64,000 nt of DNA. Origin: Dokdonella_A sp964582225 (lineage in GTDB: Bacteria; Pseudomonadota; Gammaproteobacteria; Xanthomonadales; Rhodanobacteraceae). The notes beneath the pieces were generated by a model. The model was given only the letters and a program-made list of their open reading frames with translations. It searched no databases and had not been told where the DNA came from. The position numbers and the translations under genes are program-made. The first letter of the stretch is position 1, and each line of letters opens with the position of its first letter. The stretch is from positions 14,037-78,036 of the forward strand of contig CAZORA010000011.1 of assembly GCA_964582225.1 (NCBI GenBank), in the 5' to 3' direction. Positions 7,235-16,406 of this stretch are shown here, one piece after another.

Positions 7235-9511
7235 TCAGCCCGCCGCAGCCAGCGCGTCGCTGGCGGCCAAGATGTCGGCTTCGGCCGGCAGCACCAGAAA
7301 GGCGGCGCCGGCCAGCGGCGTATAGGTATCGGCACCGACCACCCGCCGCAGCGGCCTGGCGCCCTGTCCGGCCTCGACCAGGGCCGTGACGACGCCCTCG
7401 CCTATCCCGGCCGTGCGGCGGCCTTCGTCGACGACCAGAATGCGCCGCGCGCCCCTGGCCTGCTCGGCGATGAAGGCTTCATTGAGCGGCACCAGCCAGC
7501 GCAGATCGACCACGCGCACGCTCCAGCCGTGCCGGGCCTCGATCGCGCGCGCCGCGCGCAGGCTCATCGGCACGCCATTGCCGTAGGTGAAAATCAGCAG
7601 GTCGTCGCCGGCGCCATAGATACGGCCGGAACCGAATGGCATGGCCTCGCCGGGCGCCGGATATTCGGTCAGCCAGCCGCCGTCGCCGGGCTCGTACAGG
7701 TCCTTGCTCATGTAGAGAGCGATCGGCTCGAGAAACACCGTCACCCGCCCGTCGACCTTGGCCAACGCGGCCAGGGTGCGCAGCATCAGCACCGCGTCGT
7801 CGCCGCGGCTCGGGCAGCCGACCACCAGACCCGGGATGTCGCGCAGGGCGGCGATCGAATTGTCGTTGTGAAAATGTCCGCCGAAACCGCGCTGGTAGCC
7901 GAGCCCGGCGATGCGCAACACCATCGGGTTGCGGAACTGGTTATTGGAGAAAAACTGCAGCGAAGCCGCCTCGCCGCGAATCTGGTCACAGGCGTTGTGG
8001 AAATAGGCCAGATACTGAATTTCTGGAATCGGCAGCATGCCCATGTTGGCGTAGCCTTGGGCGAGGCCGAGAATCGTGGTTTCGTCGAGCAGCGTGTTGA
8101 AGACCCGCGCGCCCTTGAATGCCTTTTGCAGACCCTTGGTAACGGTGTAGACGCCGCCCTTCTGCGCCACGTCCTCACCGAAAGCGAGGGCCTCCGGGTA
8201 CTTGCAGAGGAGGTCGTGCAGGGCGTGGTTGATCTGGATTGCCAGATGCCGCGGCGGCTGGTTTTCGGGCAGCTTGTCCTCGCCTCCGAAGACGGCCAGG
8301 CGCCGCTCGGCGGGGCAGCTGCGCGTCGCCTCGACGGCCACCTTGCCCGGAGTGTAGGGCGCAAGCGGGCGCATCACTTCGGCCAGGCTCTCGATCTTCG
8401 GCCGCTGGTCGGCGGCCTCGGCGGCAGCGAAGCAGCGCGCGCGGATCGCTTCATATTTCGCCAGCAGCGACTCGCGCGTATCGAGCCCCACCTCGAGCGC
8501 GATCGCCGCGGAGCGCAACAGCGGGTCACTCGCCTCCACCGCCATCAGCTCTTCAAGCGAGCGCCACTCGATTTCGAAGTCAGTGCCGGCGTGCCCCATG
8601 ATGCGCGTGGTGCGCAGGTGCAGGAAGGTCGGTCGGCGACTCTCGCGACAGTGCTCGACCGCGCGCGCCACCTGGGCGTAGCCAGCAGCGAGATCGAGCC
8701 CGTCGGCCTGGAAATAGTCGAGCTCCGGCCGATTGCCGAAGCTTTGCGCGATCCAGCCGCCCGGAGTCTTTACCGAAATGCCGATACCGTTGTCCTCGCA
8801 GACGAACAGGATCGGCGCCGGCAGCTTCTGGTAGGCGGTCCAGGCAGCGGCATTGAACGCGGTCTGCGCGGTGGCGTGATTGGCCGAAGCGTCGCCGAAG
8901 GAGCAGATGACGATCGAGTCGCCCGGCACCGGCAGGGTATGGCCGAGGCGCGCCGCGTGGTCGATCGCGATCGCAGTACCGAGCGCCTTGGGCAGATGGG
9001 AAGCGATGGTCGAGGTTTGCGGAAGCACCCACAGCGGCTTCGAGCCCCAGACCTTGTGGCGACCACCGGAGGCCGGATCCTCCGCGCTAGCGGCGAAGGA
9101 CAGGGCCGAGTCCAGCACCGGGTCCATCTTCGGCAGCTTGCGGAAGCGCTCGGCCATGAAGGCGCCGCTGCGGTAGTGCAGGAAGGCCGGGTCGGTGCGA
9201 CGCGTGAGTCGCGCCAGCATCGCATTGCCCTCATGCCCGGAGGAGCCGATGGTGTAGAAAACCTTGTTCTTGACCCGCAGCACGCGCGCCATCAGGTCCA
9301 GGTGGCGTGAGATCAGCTGCGACTCGAAGAGATCGAGAAAGGCCTGGCGGGAGAGCACGCTGCCCGGCAGGACCGCCGCCTCGTCGCGCGCACCCGCGGC
9401 CGTCGCTTGGCCACGCCAATTCTGCACGAACTCGATGAAGTTCTGATCGCAGACTTCGGCACGATTGAGGTTGCGCTGTCGGGCGGGGATGGTTTGCGCG
9501 GTGGTATTCAT
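7235..9511 (-). CDS. Thiamine-diphosphate dehydrogenase E1 with fused alpha and beta subunits (2-oxoacid dehydrogenase type)
   Basis: A 758-residue protein joining both halves of a heterodimeric 2-oxoacid dehydrogenase E1. The N-terminal alpha half (to about residue 400) has the thiamine-diphosphate motif starting GDASANHATAQTAFNAAAW and ending EDNGIGIS. The beta half starts near 420 and includes the pyrimidine-binding domain (ALAFGEDVAQKGGVYTVT) and the transketolase C domain (VDLRWLVPLNE). The E1 decarboxylates a 2-oxoacid and transfers the acyl group to lipoyl-E2. No E2, E3 or lipoyl domain gene is adjacent, so the substrate is unknown; branched-chain 2-oxoacids are the closest guess. Confidence 0.88.
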   Translation of the reverse strand: MNTTAQTIPARQRNLNRAEVCDQNFIEFVQNWRGQATAAGARDEAAVLPGSVLSRQAFLDLFESQLISRHLDLMARVLRVKNKVFYTIGSSGHEGNAMLARLTRRTDPAFLHYRSGAFMAERFRKLPKMDPVLDSALSFAASAEDPASGGRHKVWGSKPLWVLPQTSTIASHLPKALGTAIAIDHAARLGHTLPVPGDSIVICSFGDASANHATAQTAFNAAAWTAYQKLPAPILFVCEDNGIGISVKTPGGWIAQSFGNRPELDYFQADGLDLAAGYAQVARAVEHCRESRRPTFLHLRTTRIMGHAGTDFEIEWRSLEELMAVEASDPLLRSAAIALEVGLDTRESLLAKYEAIRARCFAAAEAADQRPKIESLAEVMRPLAPYTPGKVAVEATRSCPAERRLAVFGGEDKLPENQPPRHLAIQINHALHDLLCKYPEALAFGEDVAQKGGVYTVTKGLQKAFKGARVFNTLLDETTILGLAQGYANMGMLPIPEIQYLAYFHNACDQIRGEAASLQFFSNNQFRNPMVLRIAGLGYQRGFGGHFHNDNSIAALRDIPGLVVGCPSRGDDAVLMLRTLAALAKVDGRVTVFLEPIALYMSKDLYEPGDGGWLTEYPAPGEAMPFGSGRIYGAGDDLLIFTYGNGVPMSLRAARAIEARHGWSVRVVDLRWLVPLNEAFIAEQARGARRILVVDEGRRTAGIGEGVVTALVEAGQGARPLRRVVGADTYTPLAGAAFLVLPAEADILAASDALAAAG

Positions 9512-9550
9512 GTGATTCCCGAGTCCTTGCAGCCGGCAAGGTCCACTGAT

Positions 9551-10702
9551 TCAGAAGCCGTAGCCGCCATAGGCGGTCCAGTCGACCGGCGGGGCCACGT
9601 TGACCGCTGGCGTCGGGCCACAGTCGAGATTGGCGCGATCCCAGGGCCACTGGGTGAGGTAGCGGACCTCACGCCCCGAAACGCTGATCGCCGAGCTCAA
9701 CTCGGCGGCGGCCAAAGGATCGTCATAGAAGGCTTCGGCGATGATCCAGCTCGCGTCCCGCCAGCCGAGATAGCCGTTCGAATCCTCGCGACGCATGGCG
9801 TAGTCGAGCGAGCGGAAACGATCGGCCGTGTCGGCCTCGACGCTGCCGTAGATATCGGCGCCGAACAGCGGCGGATAGTGACCCTCGTAGACATAGCGCA
9901 TGTGGCGCACGCGGTAGCGCAAGCGCTGCGGGTTGGCGTCGGTCAGAAACGAAAAGCCGATCGTGTCGGCACTGCCCCAGGCGCCGTAGTAGCGCTGCCA
10001 GAGGTCGCGCACGGCACCGCTCCACTTGCTGTTGGCCGGATATTTCCAGGGATCGGGAAGCGGCGGGTTGGAGTCGCGCGGCGCGCCTTCCACCATCAGG
10101 TCGATGCGGTAGGCGATGCCGGCGTTCACCAGCGCCGGGCGCAGCGCCACGACGAGGTTCCAGTATTCGTCGACCAGGCTCGTATCGTAGCCGGGGTCCG
10201 AGGGGTTGATCGCGCCCACAGGGAAGAAACGGAACAGCACTTCGGCAAAGCCCGCCGCCTTGACGTCGACCAGCAAGTTTTGCAGGTTGCTCGCGGTCTG
10301 CGCTACCGCGGCGGCGCTCGAGGAATCGACCAGCGAACCGCTGCTGCCGCCGTGATGAAAGTGGACACCGAGGCTGAGCCGGGCCTGGCCCGCAGCGCGC
10401 ATGGCGGCGAGCTGCTGCTGCGCGATCGCGCGCACGCTGCCGCTTCCGCCGGGGGCGATGCGGTGGTAGTTGGGCAGCACGCCGTAGGGCTCGCGGTCGC
10501 AGTCGACGATGCGGTACCAGAGATAGTTGCTGCCGCCAACCCGCGCCGCCGGTCGCTCGAAACCGGAGGCGTGGATCAGATCACCGGCGGCCGCAGGCGC
10601 CGCGACCGCAAGCAGCGCGGCAGCGAAAACAAGGGCGCAACGCAGCCCTGGCGGTTTCAGCACGGACGAGGCCTCGACGGCAAAGGGCAAGTGGGGAGTC
10701 AC
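9551..10702 (-). CDS. Secreted protein of unknown function with GFE motif, possible TIM-barrel
   Basis: A 383-residue protein with an N-terminal signal peptide (hydrophobic core about 22-38, cleavage near AAAG). Directly after it is DLIHASGFERP, a form of the (I/F)xxGFE motif. The remainder has alternating helix and strand segments with conserved-looking acids and aromatics, such as LSLGVHFHH, EVLFRFFP, YRIDLMVEGAP and WIIAEAFYDD. This pattern resembles a TIM-barrel glycosidase, but I cannot name a family. It lies 39 bases upstream of the E1 gene on the same strand and may share its transcript. Confidence 0.7.
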   Translation of the reverse strand: MTPHLPFAVEASSVLKPPGLRCALVFAAALLAVAAPAAAGDLIHASGFERPAARVGGSNYLWYRIVDCDREPYGVLPNYHRIAPGGSGSVRAIAQQQLAAMRAAGQARLSLGVHFHHGGSSGSLVDSSSAAAVAQTASNLQNLLVDVKAAGFAEVLFRFFPVGAINPSDPGYDTSLVDEYWNLVVALRPALVNAGIAYRIDLMVEGAPRDSNPPLPDPWKYPANSKWSGAVRDLWQRYYGAWGSADTIGFSFLTDANPQRLRYRVRHMRYVYEGHYPPLFGADIYGSVEADTADRFRSLDYAMRREDSNGYLGWRDASWIIAEAFYDDPLAAAELSSAISVSGREVRYLTQWPWDRANLDCGPTPAVNVAPPVDWTAYGGYGF

Positions 10703-10722
10703 GGCGACGCGGCGCTGCGGGC

Positions 10723-10932
10723 TCAGGGTTCGACACCTGCGCCGTCTGCGGACGCAGGCTTCGCCGGCGCGGTCACGGCTGGCGGCTCCGCACCCTGCTG
10801 CGCGCCGGCCGTCGCGCCGGCGGCGCTCGCCTCCCGGTTGTGCTCGCGCAGCGCAAGCCCGAACTGGAAGGTCAGCAGCACCAGCAGGGCCAGCAACAAC
10901 AGCACCAGAACGGGACGCAGGTATCGACCCAT
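10723..10932 (-). CDS. Small single-pass membrane protein of unknown function (69 aa)
   Basis: A 69-residue protein with one strongly hydrophobic segment (PVLVLLLLALLVLLTFQFGL, about residues 7-26) followed by a charged turn (REHNRE) and an Ala/Pro-rich tail of about 35 residues. It starts 10 bases after the stop of glutaryl-CoA dehydrogenase, so it is probably co-transcribed with it. The topology is most likely an N-terminal anchor with a flexible periplasmic or cytoplasmic tail. No family recognised. Confidence 0.6.
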   Translation of the reverse strand: MGRYLRPVLVLLLLALLVLLTFQFGLALREHNREASAAGATAGAQQGAEPPAVTAPAKPASADGAGVEP

Positions 10933-10942
10933 GCCGCTCTCC

Positions 10943-12115
10943 TCAGAACGCGCTGATGCCGGTGATCTCGCGCCCTACCACCAGCTGATGCACGGTTTCG
11001 GTGCCCTCGTAGGTGATCACCGATTCGAGGTTCAGCGCGTGACGGATCGGGCTGTGCTCGGTGGTGATGCCAGCGCCGCCGAGGATGTCGCGACACTCGC
11101 GGGCAATGTCGATCGCGGTGCGGCAGTTGTTCCACTTGGCCAGTGAAACCTGGGTCGGCTGCAGGCTGCCGGCGTCCTTGAGCCGGCCGAGCTGCAGCGA
11201 CAGGAGCTGCGCCAGGGTGATTCGTCGGGCCATGTCGGCAAGGCGAATCTGCACCGCCTGGGTGGCTGCTATGGGTCGCCCGAAAAGACTGCGGTTCTTC
11301 GCATACTCGACGGTTTCACTGAAGCAGGCGATGGCCGCGCCGATCGGGCCCCAGGTAATGCCGTAGCGCGCCTGGGTGAGGCAGCCGAGCGGTCCCTTGA
11401 GGCCCTTGACGTTGGGCAGGCGGTTCGCGTCGGGAACGCGCACGTTGTCGAAGAACAGTGCCGATGTGACCGAAGCGCGCAGGCTCATCTTGCGCCGTAC
11501 TTCCTGCGCGCTGAAGCCGGGCGTGTTCCTTTCGACGATGAAGCCCTGGACTCCATCCTCGGTTTGCGCCCAGACGATCGCGATGTGGGCGAGGTTGCCG
11601 TTGGTGATCCACATCTTGGAGCCGTTCAGCAACCAGTCGCCGCCGTCGCGGCGGGCGTGGGTCTTCATGTTGGCGGGATCGGAGCCACCGTGCGCCTCAG
11701 TGAGGCCGAAGCAGCCGATCACCTCGCCGGCCGCCATCAGCGGCAGCCAGCGCCGGCGCTGCTCCTCGTTGCCGTAGGCGTAGATCGGGTACATGCACAG
11801 CGAGGACTGCACCGAGGCGAAGCTGCGCATGCCGGAGTCGCCACGCTCCAACTCCTGACAGACCAGGCCGTAGCTGACGCCGTTCATGCCTGCGCAGCCG
11901 TACTCGGTCGGCAGCGAGGAACCCAGCAGGCCAAGTTGAGCCAGCTCGGGAATCAGCTCGGTCGGAAAGCGCCCATCGTCGAAACACTCACCGATGATCG
12001 GCAGCACCCGCTCGTCGGTGAAGCGCGCAACCGCATCCTGCACCATGCGTTCTTCTTCGCTGAGCAGCGAGCGCACGTCGTAGAGGTCGATCGGGTTGAG
12101 CGGAGATAGGGGCAT
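10943..12115 (-). CDS. gcdH: Glutaryl-CoA dehydrogenase
   Basis: A 390-residue acyl-CoA dehydrogenase that oxidises and decarboxylates glutaryl-CoA to crotonyl-CoA, the end step of lysine and tryptophan degradation. The catalytic base is Glu370 in SVITYEGTETVHQ, the position used by GCDH. Features specific for this subfamily are RSFASVQSSL, CFGLTEAHGGSDPANM and KMSLRASVTSALFFDNVRVP. FAD is passed to ETF. The gene is divergent from the deacetylase at 12265. A TAGAAT -10-like box lies upstream at 12149-12154. Confidence 0.93.
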   Translation of the reverse strand: MPLSPLNPIDLYDVRSLLSEEERMVQDAVARFTDERVLPIIGECFDDGRFPTELIPELAQLGLLGSSLPTEYGCAGMNGVSYGLVCQELERGDSGMRSFASVQSSLCMYPIYAYGNEEQRRRWLPLMAAGEVIGCFGLTEAHGGSDPANMKTHARRDGGDWLLNGSKMWITNGNLAHIAIVWAQTEDGVQGFIVERNTPGFSAQEVRRKMSLRASVTSALFFDNVRVPDANRLPNVKGLKGPLGCLTQARYGITWGPIGAAIACFSETVEYAKNRSLFGRPIAATQAVQIRLADMARRITLAQLLSLQLGRLKDAGSLQPTQVSLAKWNNCRTAIDIARECRDILGGAGITTEHSPIRHALNLESVITYEGTETVHQLVVGREITGISAF

Positions 12116-12148
12116 GGGGAGTTCCCTGCGGCAAGCCGTAAACCGGCT

Positions 12149-12154
12149 ATTCTA
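12149..12154 (-). promoter_or_regulatory. Possible -10 box upstream of gcdH
   Basis: TAGAAT on the minus strand, 33 bases before the gcdH start at 12115, matches five of six bases of the sigma-70 -10 consensus. No convincing -35 box is seen, so this is a weak call. Confidence 0.3.
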
Positions 12155-12264
12155 ACGGCTGGCGTTCGAATCAGGGGTCGACCGAACGGCGGCACGGAGC
12201 CGGGCGAACCTCTCGCGGTTCGTCCGATTTCACCCATCGAGACAGCGAGCGCCCCAGACCCGTC

Positions 12265-13089
12265 ATGCGCGTTCCGGTTCTCACTTATCACTCGAACAAC
12301 ATCTACGGCAACGGCTACCGCGACAACGACCGTGTCGCGCTGACCGAGGACCTGCGCCTGATCCACCGCCTCGGTCTGCGCATCGTATCTCTGGCAACGC
12401 TGCTGGACGCGCTCCTCGGCAAACTGCCACGGGCCGCAGTCGAGAACGGCGTCGGGCTCAGCTTCGACGACGGCTCATGGTTCGACTGGCACGATCTCGA
12501 GCATCCGAGCTGCGGGCCGCAGCGCGGCTTCGCCGGGGTGCTGCGCGACTTTGCCGCCGAAAGCGGCGCCGCAGTCCACGCCACGAGCTTCGTGATCGTC
12601 TCGCCAGCGGCGCGCGCAGAACTCGACCAGACCTGCCTGATCGGACGAGGCTGGTGGGGCGACGACTGGTGGCCAGCGGCGCAGCGCGAGGGCCTGATCG
12701 CGATCGAAAGCCACAGCTGGGATCATAACCACGAGACGCTACCGGACCCGCCGCCGGCAATGCGTCAGCGCGGTAGCTTCCGGAACATCGACACCTGGGC
12801 AGCCGCGGACGCCGAGATTCGCGCCGCCAGCGACTGGCTCGACGCGCGCCTCGCGCCGCATCGCACGAGCCAGTTCGCTTATCCCTACGGCGAGACGAAC
12901 GACTATCTGGTCGAGGAATATCTGCCGCGACATCGAAACGAACATCGCCTGCGCGCCGCCTGGGCGGTCGATCCGCGCCCGCTCGAATCAACCGCCTGCC
13001 GCTGGCGCCTGCCGCGCTACGTCTGCGGCGCGCACTGGCGCGACCCGGCGGAGCTGGAACGCCTGCTGCGCGCGGCCCTCGGCCATTAA
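12265..13089 (+). CDS. Polysaccharide deacetylase (NodB-type, CE4) family protein
   Basis: A 274-residue protein with NodB-homology features. VPVLTYHSNN lies at the N-terminus, LSFDDGSWFDW (residues 68-78) has the catalytic and metal Asp pair, ESHSWDHNH is the metal-binding His motif (His-x3-His), and RTSQFAYPYGETND is the arginine/proline motif. The family removes N-acetyl or O-acetyl groups from polysaccharides. There is no signal peptide, so it may act in the cytoplasm or be exported by another route. The insert GWWGDDWW (about 131-138) is unusual. It is divergent from gcdH with a 149-base spacer. Confidence 0.82.
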   Translation: MRVPVLTYHSNNIYGNGYRDNDRVALTEDLRLIHRLGLRIVSLATLLDALLGKLPRAAVENGVGLSFDDGSWFDWHDLEHPSCGPQRGFAGVLRDFAAESGAAVHATSFVIVSPAARAELDQTCLIGRGWWGDDWWPAAQREGLIAIESHSWDHNHETLPDPPPAMRQRGSFRNIDTWAAADAEIRAASDWLDARLAPHRTSQFAYPYGETNDYLVEEYLPRHRNEHRLRAAWAVDPRPLESTACRWRLPRYVCGAHWRDPAELERLLRAALGH

Positions 13090-13122
13090 ATCGTCAGTGA
13101 GCCGAGCGTGCGGCCCGAACGG

Positions 13123-14313
13123 TCAAAAGCGTACGGCCCAGAGCGCCTCGAACTCGAAGCGCCCGACGGTGCCGTCGGTGCTCGTCCGGTAAGTCGGCAT
13201 CAGCAAGTAATAGGGCGAGCTCGCGTAGCGTGCGGCAAGCGCCACCTGTGCGTTCGGGCTGAACTCGCGCGACCAGCCGAAGGCCAACGTGCCGTTGGCA
13301 ACGCCGTCCGACAGAGCCCGCTCCAAAAGCCGCGAAGTCGGTCGCGGCTGCTGGCGCGTCGTGTAGTGCAGATCGAAGGTGCCGGCGTCGCGGCTGCGCC
13401 AGGTCCAGCCGAATCGATAGATATCGAGATCGCGCCACGCGAACACGGGGCTGGTGCTGTCGCCGAGCAGGGCGAGGAAGCGCCGCGGCAGGCTGGTGCT
13501 GGTGAAGGGCGTGATGCCGCTGTATTGAATCCGCTGTACACCCGCATCGACGCTGAAGCCAGGTCGCAACAGGTAGCTGAGGTTGAATTCGGCGCTGGCT
13601 GGAATATCGAAACGACCGGATTCCCCCAGCACGCCTCGGTAACTCGCGTAGCTGCCCATCGACACCCGCGACTGCCAACTGACAGCCCAGTGCAGTCGTT
13701 CGCCGAACGCATCGCCGATCTCGATACGCGCGCCGGCGCCGTAGCTGCCGTCGCCGGCCCAGGCCGGCCACACGTTCCAGGCGGCGGAAGTCGCGCCGAG
13801 TTCGGGACTGGCGAAACGCTGACGCGCAAGGATGCCGGTCAGGCGCAGGCTCCCGCTGTCGCCCCAACTGCGCGCAAGCGAAGGAGCAATCATCGTGCGC
13901 TGCAGGCCGCCCGCGCCGACCCCGGTCAGGCGCATTCCGCCCTCGGAGAGCGCGGCCGGCGTATCGCCTACGGTGCCGGTCTCGATCGAAATCGAGATTT
14001 GCGTCGGCGTTGAACCGGCAGAGAAATGTGCGGAAGCACGACGGCCGGTGTAGCTGTCGAGAACACCAGGAGCTTCAAAACCCACGTCCGGAAGCGCCCA
14101 GGAAAAGCGCGGCGTGATGCTGGCGAGTGCGTATTCGTGCCAGCGATTCAGCGTGGAGTTCTCGCCCGCCGCAGCGACCACCGCCGAGATCGAGGCCGAC
14201 CCCGCACTGCCATAGCCGTCGGCGGGCAGCGCCAAGGCAAAAGAAAATGGGAGCGCCAGTCCTGCGCCCAGCGCTCCCATCCATCTCCCTGCGATAGCCA
14301 GTGGCTGCTGCAT
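13123..14313 (-). CDS. Predicted outer-membrane beta-barrel protein of unknown function
   Basis: A 396-residue protein with a signal peptide (hydrophobic stretch about 12-30). The mature part is dominated by alternating polar/hydrophobic strands and aromatic girdle residues, and it ends in FEFEALWAVRF with a terminal Phe, as BAM substrates do. Length and strand pattern resemble FadL/OmpP1-type channels, but the FadL NPA motif is not seen, so transport of a hydrophobic compound is only a guess. The ATG at 14313 is used; the frame stays open to 14436, but the added residues contain no export signal. Confidence 0.7.
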   Translation of the reverse strand: MQQPLAIAGRWMGALGAGLALPFSFALALPADGYGSAGSASISAVVAAAGENSTLNRWHEYALASITPRFSWALPDVGFEAPGVLDSYTGRRASAHFSAGSTPTQISISIETGTVGDTPAALSEGGMRLTGVGAGGLQRTMIAPSLARSWGDSGSLRLTGILARQRFASPELGATSAAWNVWPAWAGDGSYGAGARIEIGDAFGERLHWAVSWQSRVSMGSYASYRGVLGESGRFDIPASAEFNLSYLLRPGFSVDAGVQRIQYSGITPFTSTSLPRRFLALLGDSTSPVFAWRDLDIYRFGWTWRSRDAGTFDLHYTTRQQPRPTSRLLERALSDGVANGTLAFGWSREFSPNAQVALAARYASSPYYLLMPTYRTSTDGTVGRFEFEALWAVRF

Positions 14314-14456
14314 TGCCTTGTTGCTGCGATTGAAGGAGAAACCTGCAACGTGGTTGATTTTCACGAAAACGCAACAAATGTCAAGCGACGCGGCGCGATG
14401 AATTGCCCAAACACTTGCCGGCACACGAAAAAGCACCCAGGCTGCGCGTACCGGGG

Positions 14457-14476
14457 ATGTTGCGCAAGCACAACAT
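14457..14476. promoter_or_regulatory. Operator-like inverted repeat between divergent genes
   Basis: ATGTTG (14457-14462) and CAACAT (14471-14476) form a perfect inverted repeat with an 8-base spacer. The left half also overlaps a TTGCGCAA palindrome. It lies in the AT-richer 245-base region between two divergent genes for exported proteins, where a repressor site would be expected. No regulator is encoded nearby. Confidence 0.3.
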
Positions 14477-14558
14477 ATGCCACACGAAGTCCGAGGTCGA
14501 CAGCCCCCATTCAGCGGTCTGGCTTGTGCCCGAACCTGAGCTCACGCATCATCCGCGA

Positions 14559-15680
14559 ATGAGGAGTCCGTTCGCCGCAAGACGCGCGCTCGTCGCTTCG
14601 CGCCGACTGGCCGCGCTGCTGCTCGGCTGCACGTTTGCCGGTGCCGCGGTCGCTGCGGCACTGCCGAGCGTGCAGTTCGGGCTGGTGGAGAGCACGAGCC
14701 CTTCGCCTCTTGCTTTACCCGAGATCCAGATCTACGGCAGCGCACCGGCGCGCTGCGCGCCGACCCTCGGCAGCGTGTCACTCGACGACGGGGAACTCGA
14801 CGTAGTTCTCGACGTGCCGCAAGACGGCTGCGCCGAGCGGCACAATTTGCCCTTCGCGCTGCGTTTCGACCCGCTTGCCGCGAGCGGCGCGGCCAGCCTG
14901 ACGGATCGCGTCTACCGCGTGCACATCTTCGCGCGCAGCGAAAACATGCTGCGACTGATTCGCTTCGGCCTGCTCGACAGCGCCCCCCGCGCCGACGCGC
15001 CAGTCCCCGAAAATGGTTTCTGGTGGGCCAAGGCCAACGTCGACGGCAGCCCGACACTGGCCGGCACCGGCGCCAGCATCGAGTGGCAGAACGGCCAGCT
15101 TGCCGTCGGCCTGTTCGGCTTCGACGATGCCGGCGCTCCTGCTTGGTCATTCGGCAGCACGCACCTGCGCGGTCGCGTGGCGAGCATCGCCCTGGTCCAG
15201 CTCCGCGACGGCGACTCGCCCTTCATGCCGCTGGGCAGCCAGCCGCTGGCGGAATACGGTCCACGGCTGGAACTGGAGCTGCTCTCGCCGACCAGCGCCC
15301 GCGTCTGGCTGGTGCGACAGGCGGACGGCCGCGACGTCGAGGTGCGTGCACTGCTGTTCGCCCGCGACCGCTTCGTGCGGCGATCGGCGGCGGCGGCCTG
15401 GAGCGGGCGCTGGGTACTGGTCGAGGCGGACGGCAGGACGCCGCGGCTGTTCGAATTCGCTGAGCAGATGGCCCACGACAGCGCCACCTTCGAGCTGACG
15501 GATGCGAATCAGAACGTGCGCCTGGAATGCCGGCTGACCGATCCAGGCGGGGAGCCGGTTCTGTGCATGTTGAACGATGGCGGCACAACCATCGCCGATT
15601 TCGACCGCATCGGTCTCGATCATCTCTCCGGGCACGGAGCCGCCGGGCTCGGCGTCGAGCTGCTCCGCGTGCGACGCTGA
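14559..15680 (+). CDS. Secreted protein of unknown function
   Basis: A 373-residue protein. The ATG at 14559 gives an arginine-rich n-region (MRSPFAARRALVASRR) followed by a hydrophobic core and a cleavage site near AVAAALP. The mature part is beta-rich with several Cys residues (CAPTLG, DGCAERH, LECRLTD, VLCMLND) that could form two disulfides in the periplasm. No catalytic motif or family was recognised. The frame extends upstream to 14403, but that start would bury the signal peptide. It is divergent from the beta-barrel gene. Confidence 0.65.
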   Translation: MRSPFAARRALVASRRLAALLLGCTFAGAAVAAALPSVQFGLVESTSPSPLALPEIQIYGSAPARCAPTLGSVSLDDGELDVVLDVPQDGCAERHNLPFALRFDPLAASGAASLTDRVYRVHIFARSENMLRLIRFGLLDSAPRADAPVPENGFWWAKANVDGSPTLAGTGASIEWQNGQLAVGLFGFDDAGAPAWSFGSTHLRGRVASIALVQLRDGDSPFMPLGSQPLAEYGPRLELELLSPTSARVWLVRQADGRDVEVRALLFARDRFVRRSAAAAWSGRWVLVEADGRTPRLFEFAEQMAHDSATFELTDANQNVRLECRLTDPGGEPVLCMLNDGGTTIADFDRIGLDHLSGHGAAGLGVELLRVRR

Positions 15681-15829
15681 GGCTCACGCAAGCCGCGCCG
15701 TTATTTTGGAAAAACCTCCGAATCGCTCGATCGTCCTTCGTCGCTGCCGCGACGACCGGAGCCGAGATCCATCGATTTCAACGAACCGCGCCCGCCGTCG
15801 CCGATACGGCCAACGCGACCAGACGTTTC

Positions 15830-16150
15830 TCAGTGATTTTTCACGTTTCGCGCTGGCGCGTGGCCGAGCTCCCCGCTCGTGTCCTTCGCCGCCGCGCCCT
15901 CGACCAGCGCCTGCAAGCGCCCGACGCGCTCGGCGGCGATCAGGTCGTCGAAACCGCCGACGTGCGCGTGACCGATGAAGATCTGCGGCACCGTGCGGCG
16001 ACCCTCACTTCGCTCCAGCATCTCACGGCGCCGCGCAGCGTCGAGGTCGACGCGGACTTCTTCGAATTCCCAGCCCTTGCGACTCAGAAACTGCTTCGCC
16101 GCCACGCAGTACGGGCAGCTCGCGGTCGTGTAGATAAGGATTCGCTGCAT
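15830..16150 (-). CDS. grxC: Glutaredoxin, dithiol type
   Basis: A 106-residue class I glutaredoxin with the active-site motif CPYC in YTTASCPYCVAAKQFL, the cis-Pro loop RTVPQIFIG and the glutathione-binding HVGGFDDL. It reduces protein and glutathione mixed disulfides using GSH. The ATG at 16150 gives the standard start MQRILIYTT; the frame continues to 16219 without family sequence. The C-terminus is about 20 residues longer than the E. coli protein and hydrophilic. The gene is divergent from bepA. Confidence 0.93.
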   Translation of the reverse strand: MQRILIYTTASCPYCVAAKQFLSRKGWEFEEVRVDLDAARRREMLERSEGRRTVPQIFIGHAHVGGFDDLIAAERVGRLQALVEGAAAKDTSGELGHAPARNVKNH

Positions 16151-16282
16151 GCGGGTCTCGGTCGTTGGAGTGCACAAGATTGCGTCCGCCCGAACGCGCT
16201 TGCAAGGCCCCGCTTCCACCCTCCTTCATGAAGGACCGCTGACCCGCGGCGCGCTGCGCGCTGGCCGAGTCGCGCGCGGCGG

Positions 16283-16288
16283 GATAAT
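16283..16288 (+). promoter_or_regulatory. Possible -10 box upstream of bepA
   Basis: GATAAT matches five of six bases of the -10 consensus and stands in the 256-base divergent spacer, 119 bases before the bepA ATG. A good -35 box is not evident, so the call is tentative. Confidence 0.3.
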
Positions 16289-16406
16289 GTGCCAGCGAAG
16301 GCGCGGTCGTCTGCCATTGGCGTCGCGCCGATCACGGCGCGTCGCACATCGCATCGACCGCTCCGCCGACGCTTTGGCTCCCTTCAGCACGATCCGAAAC
16401 TTGCCG

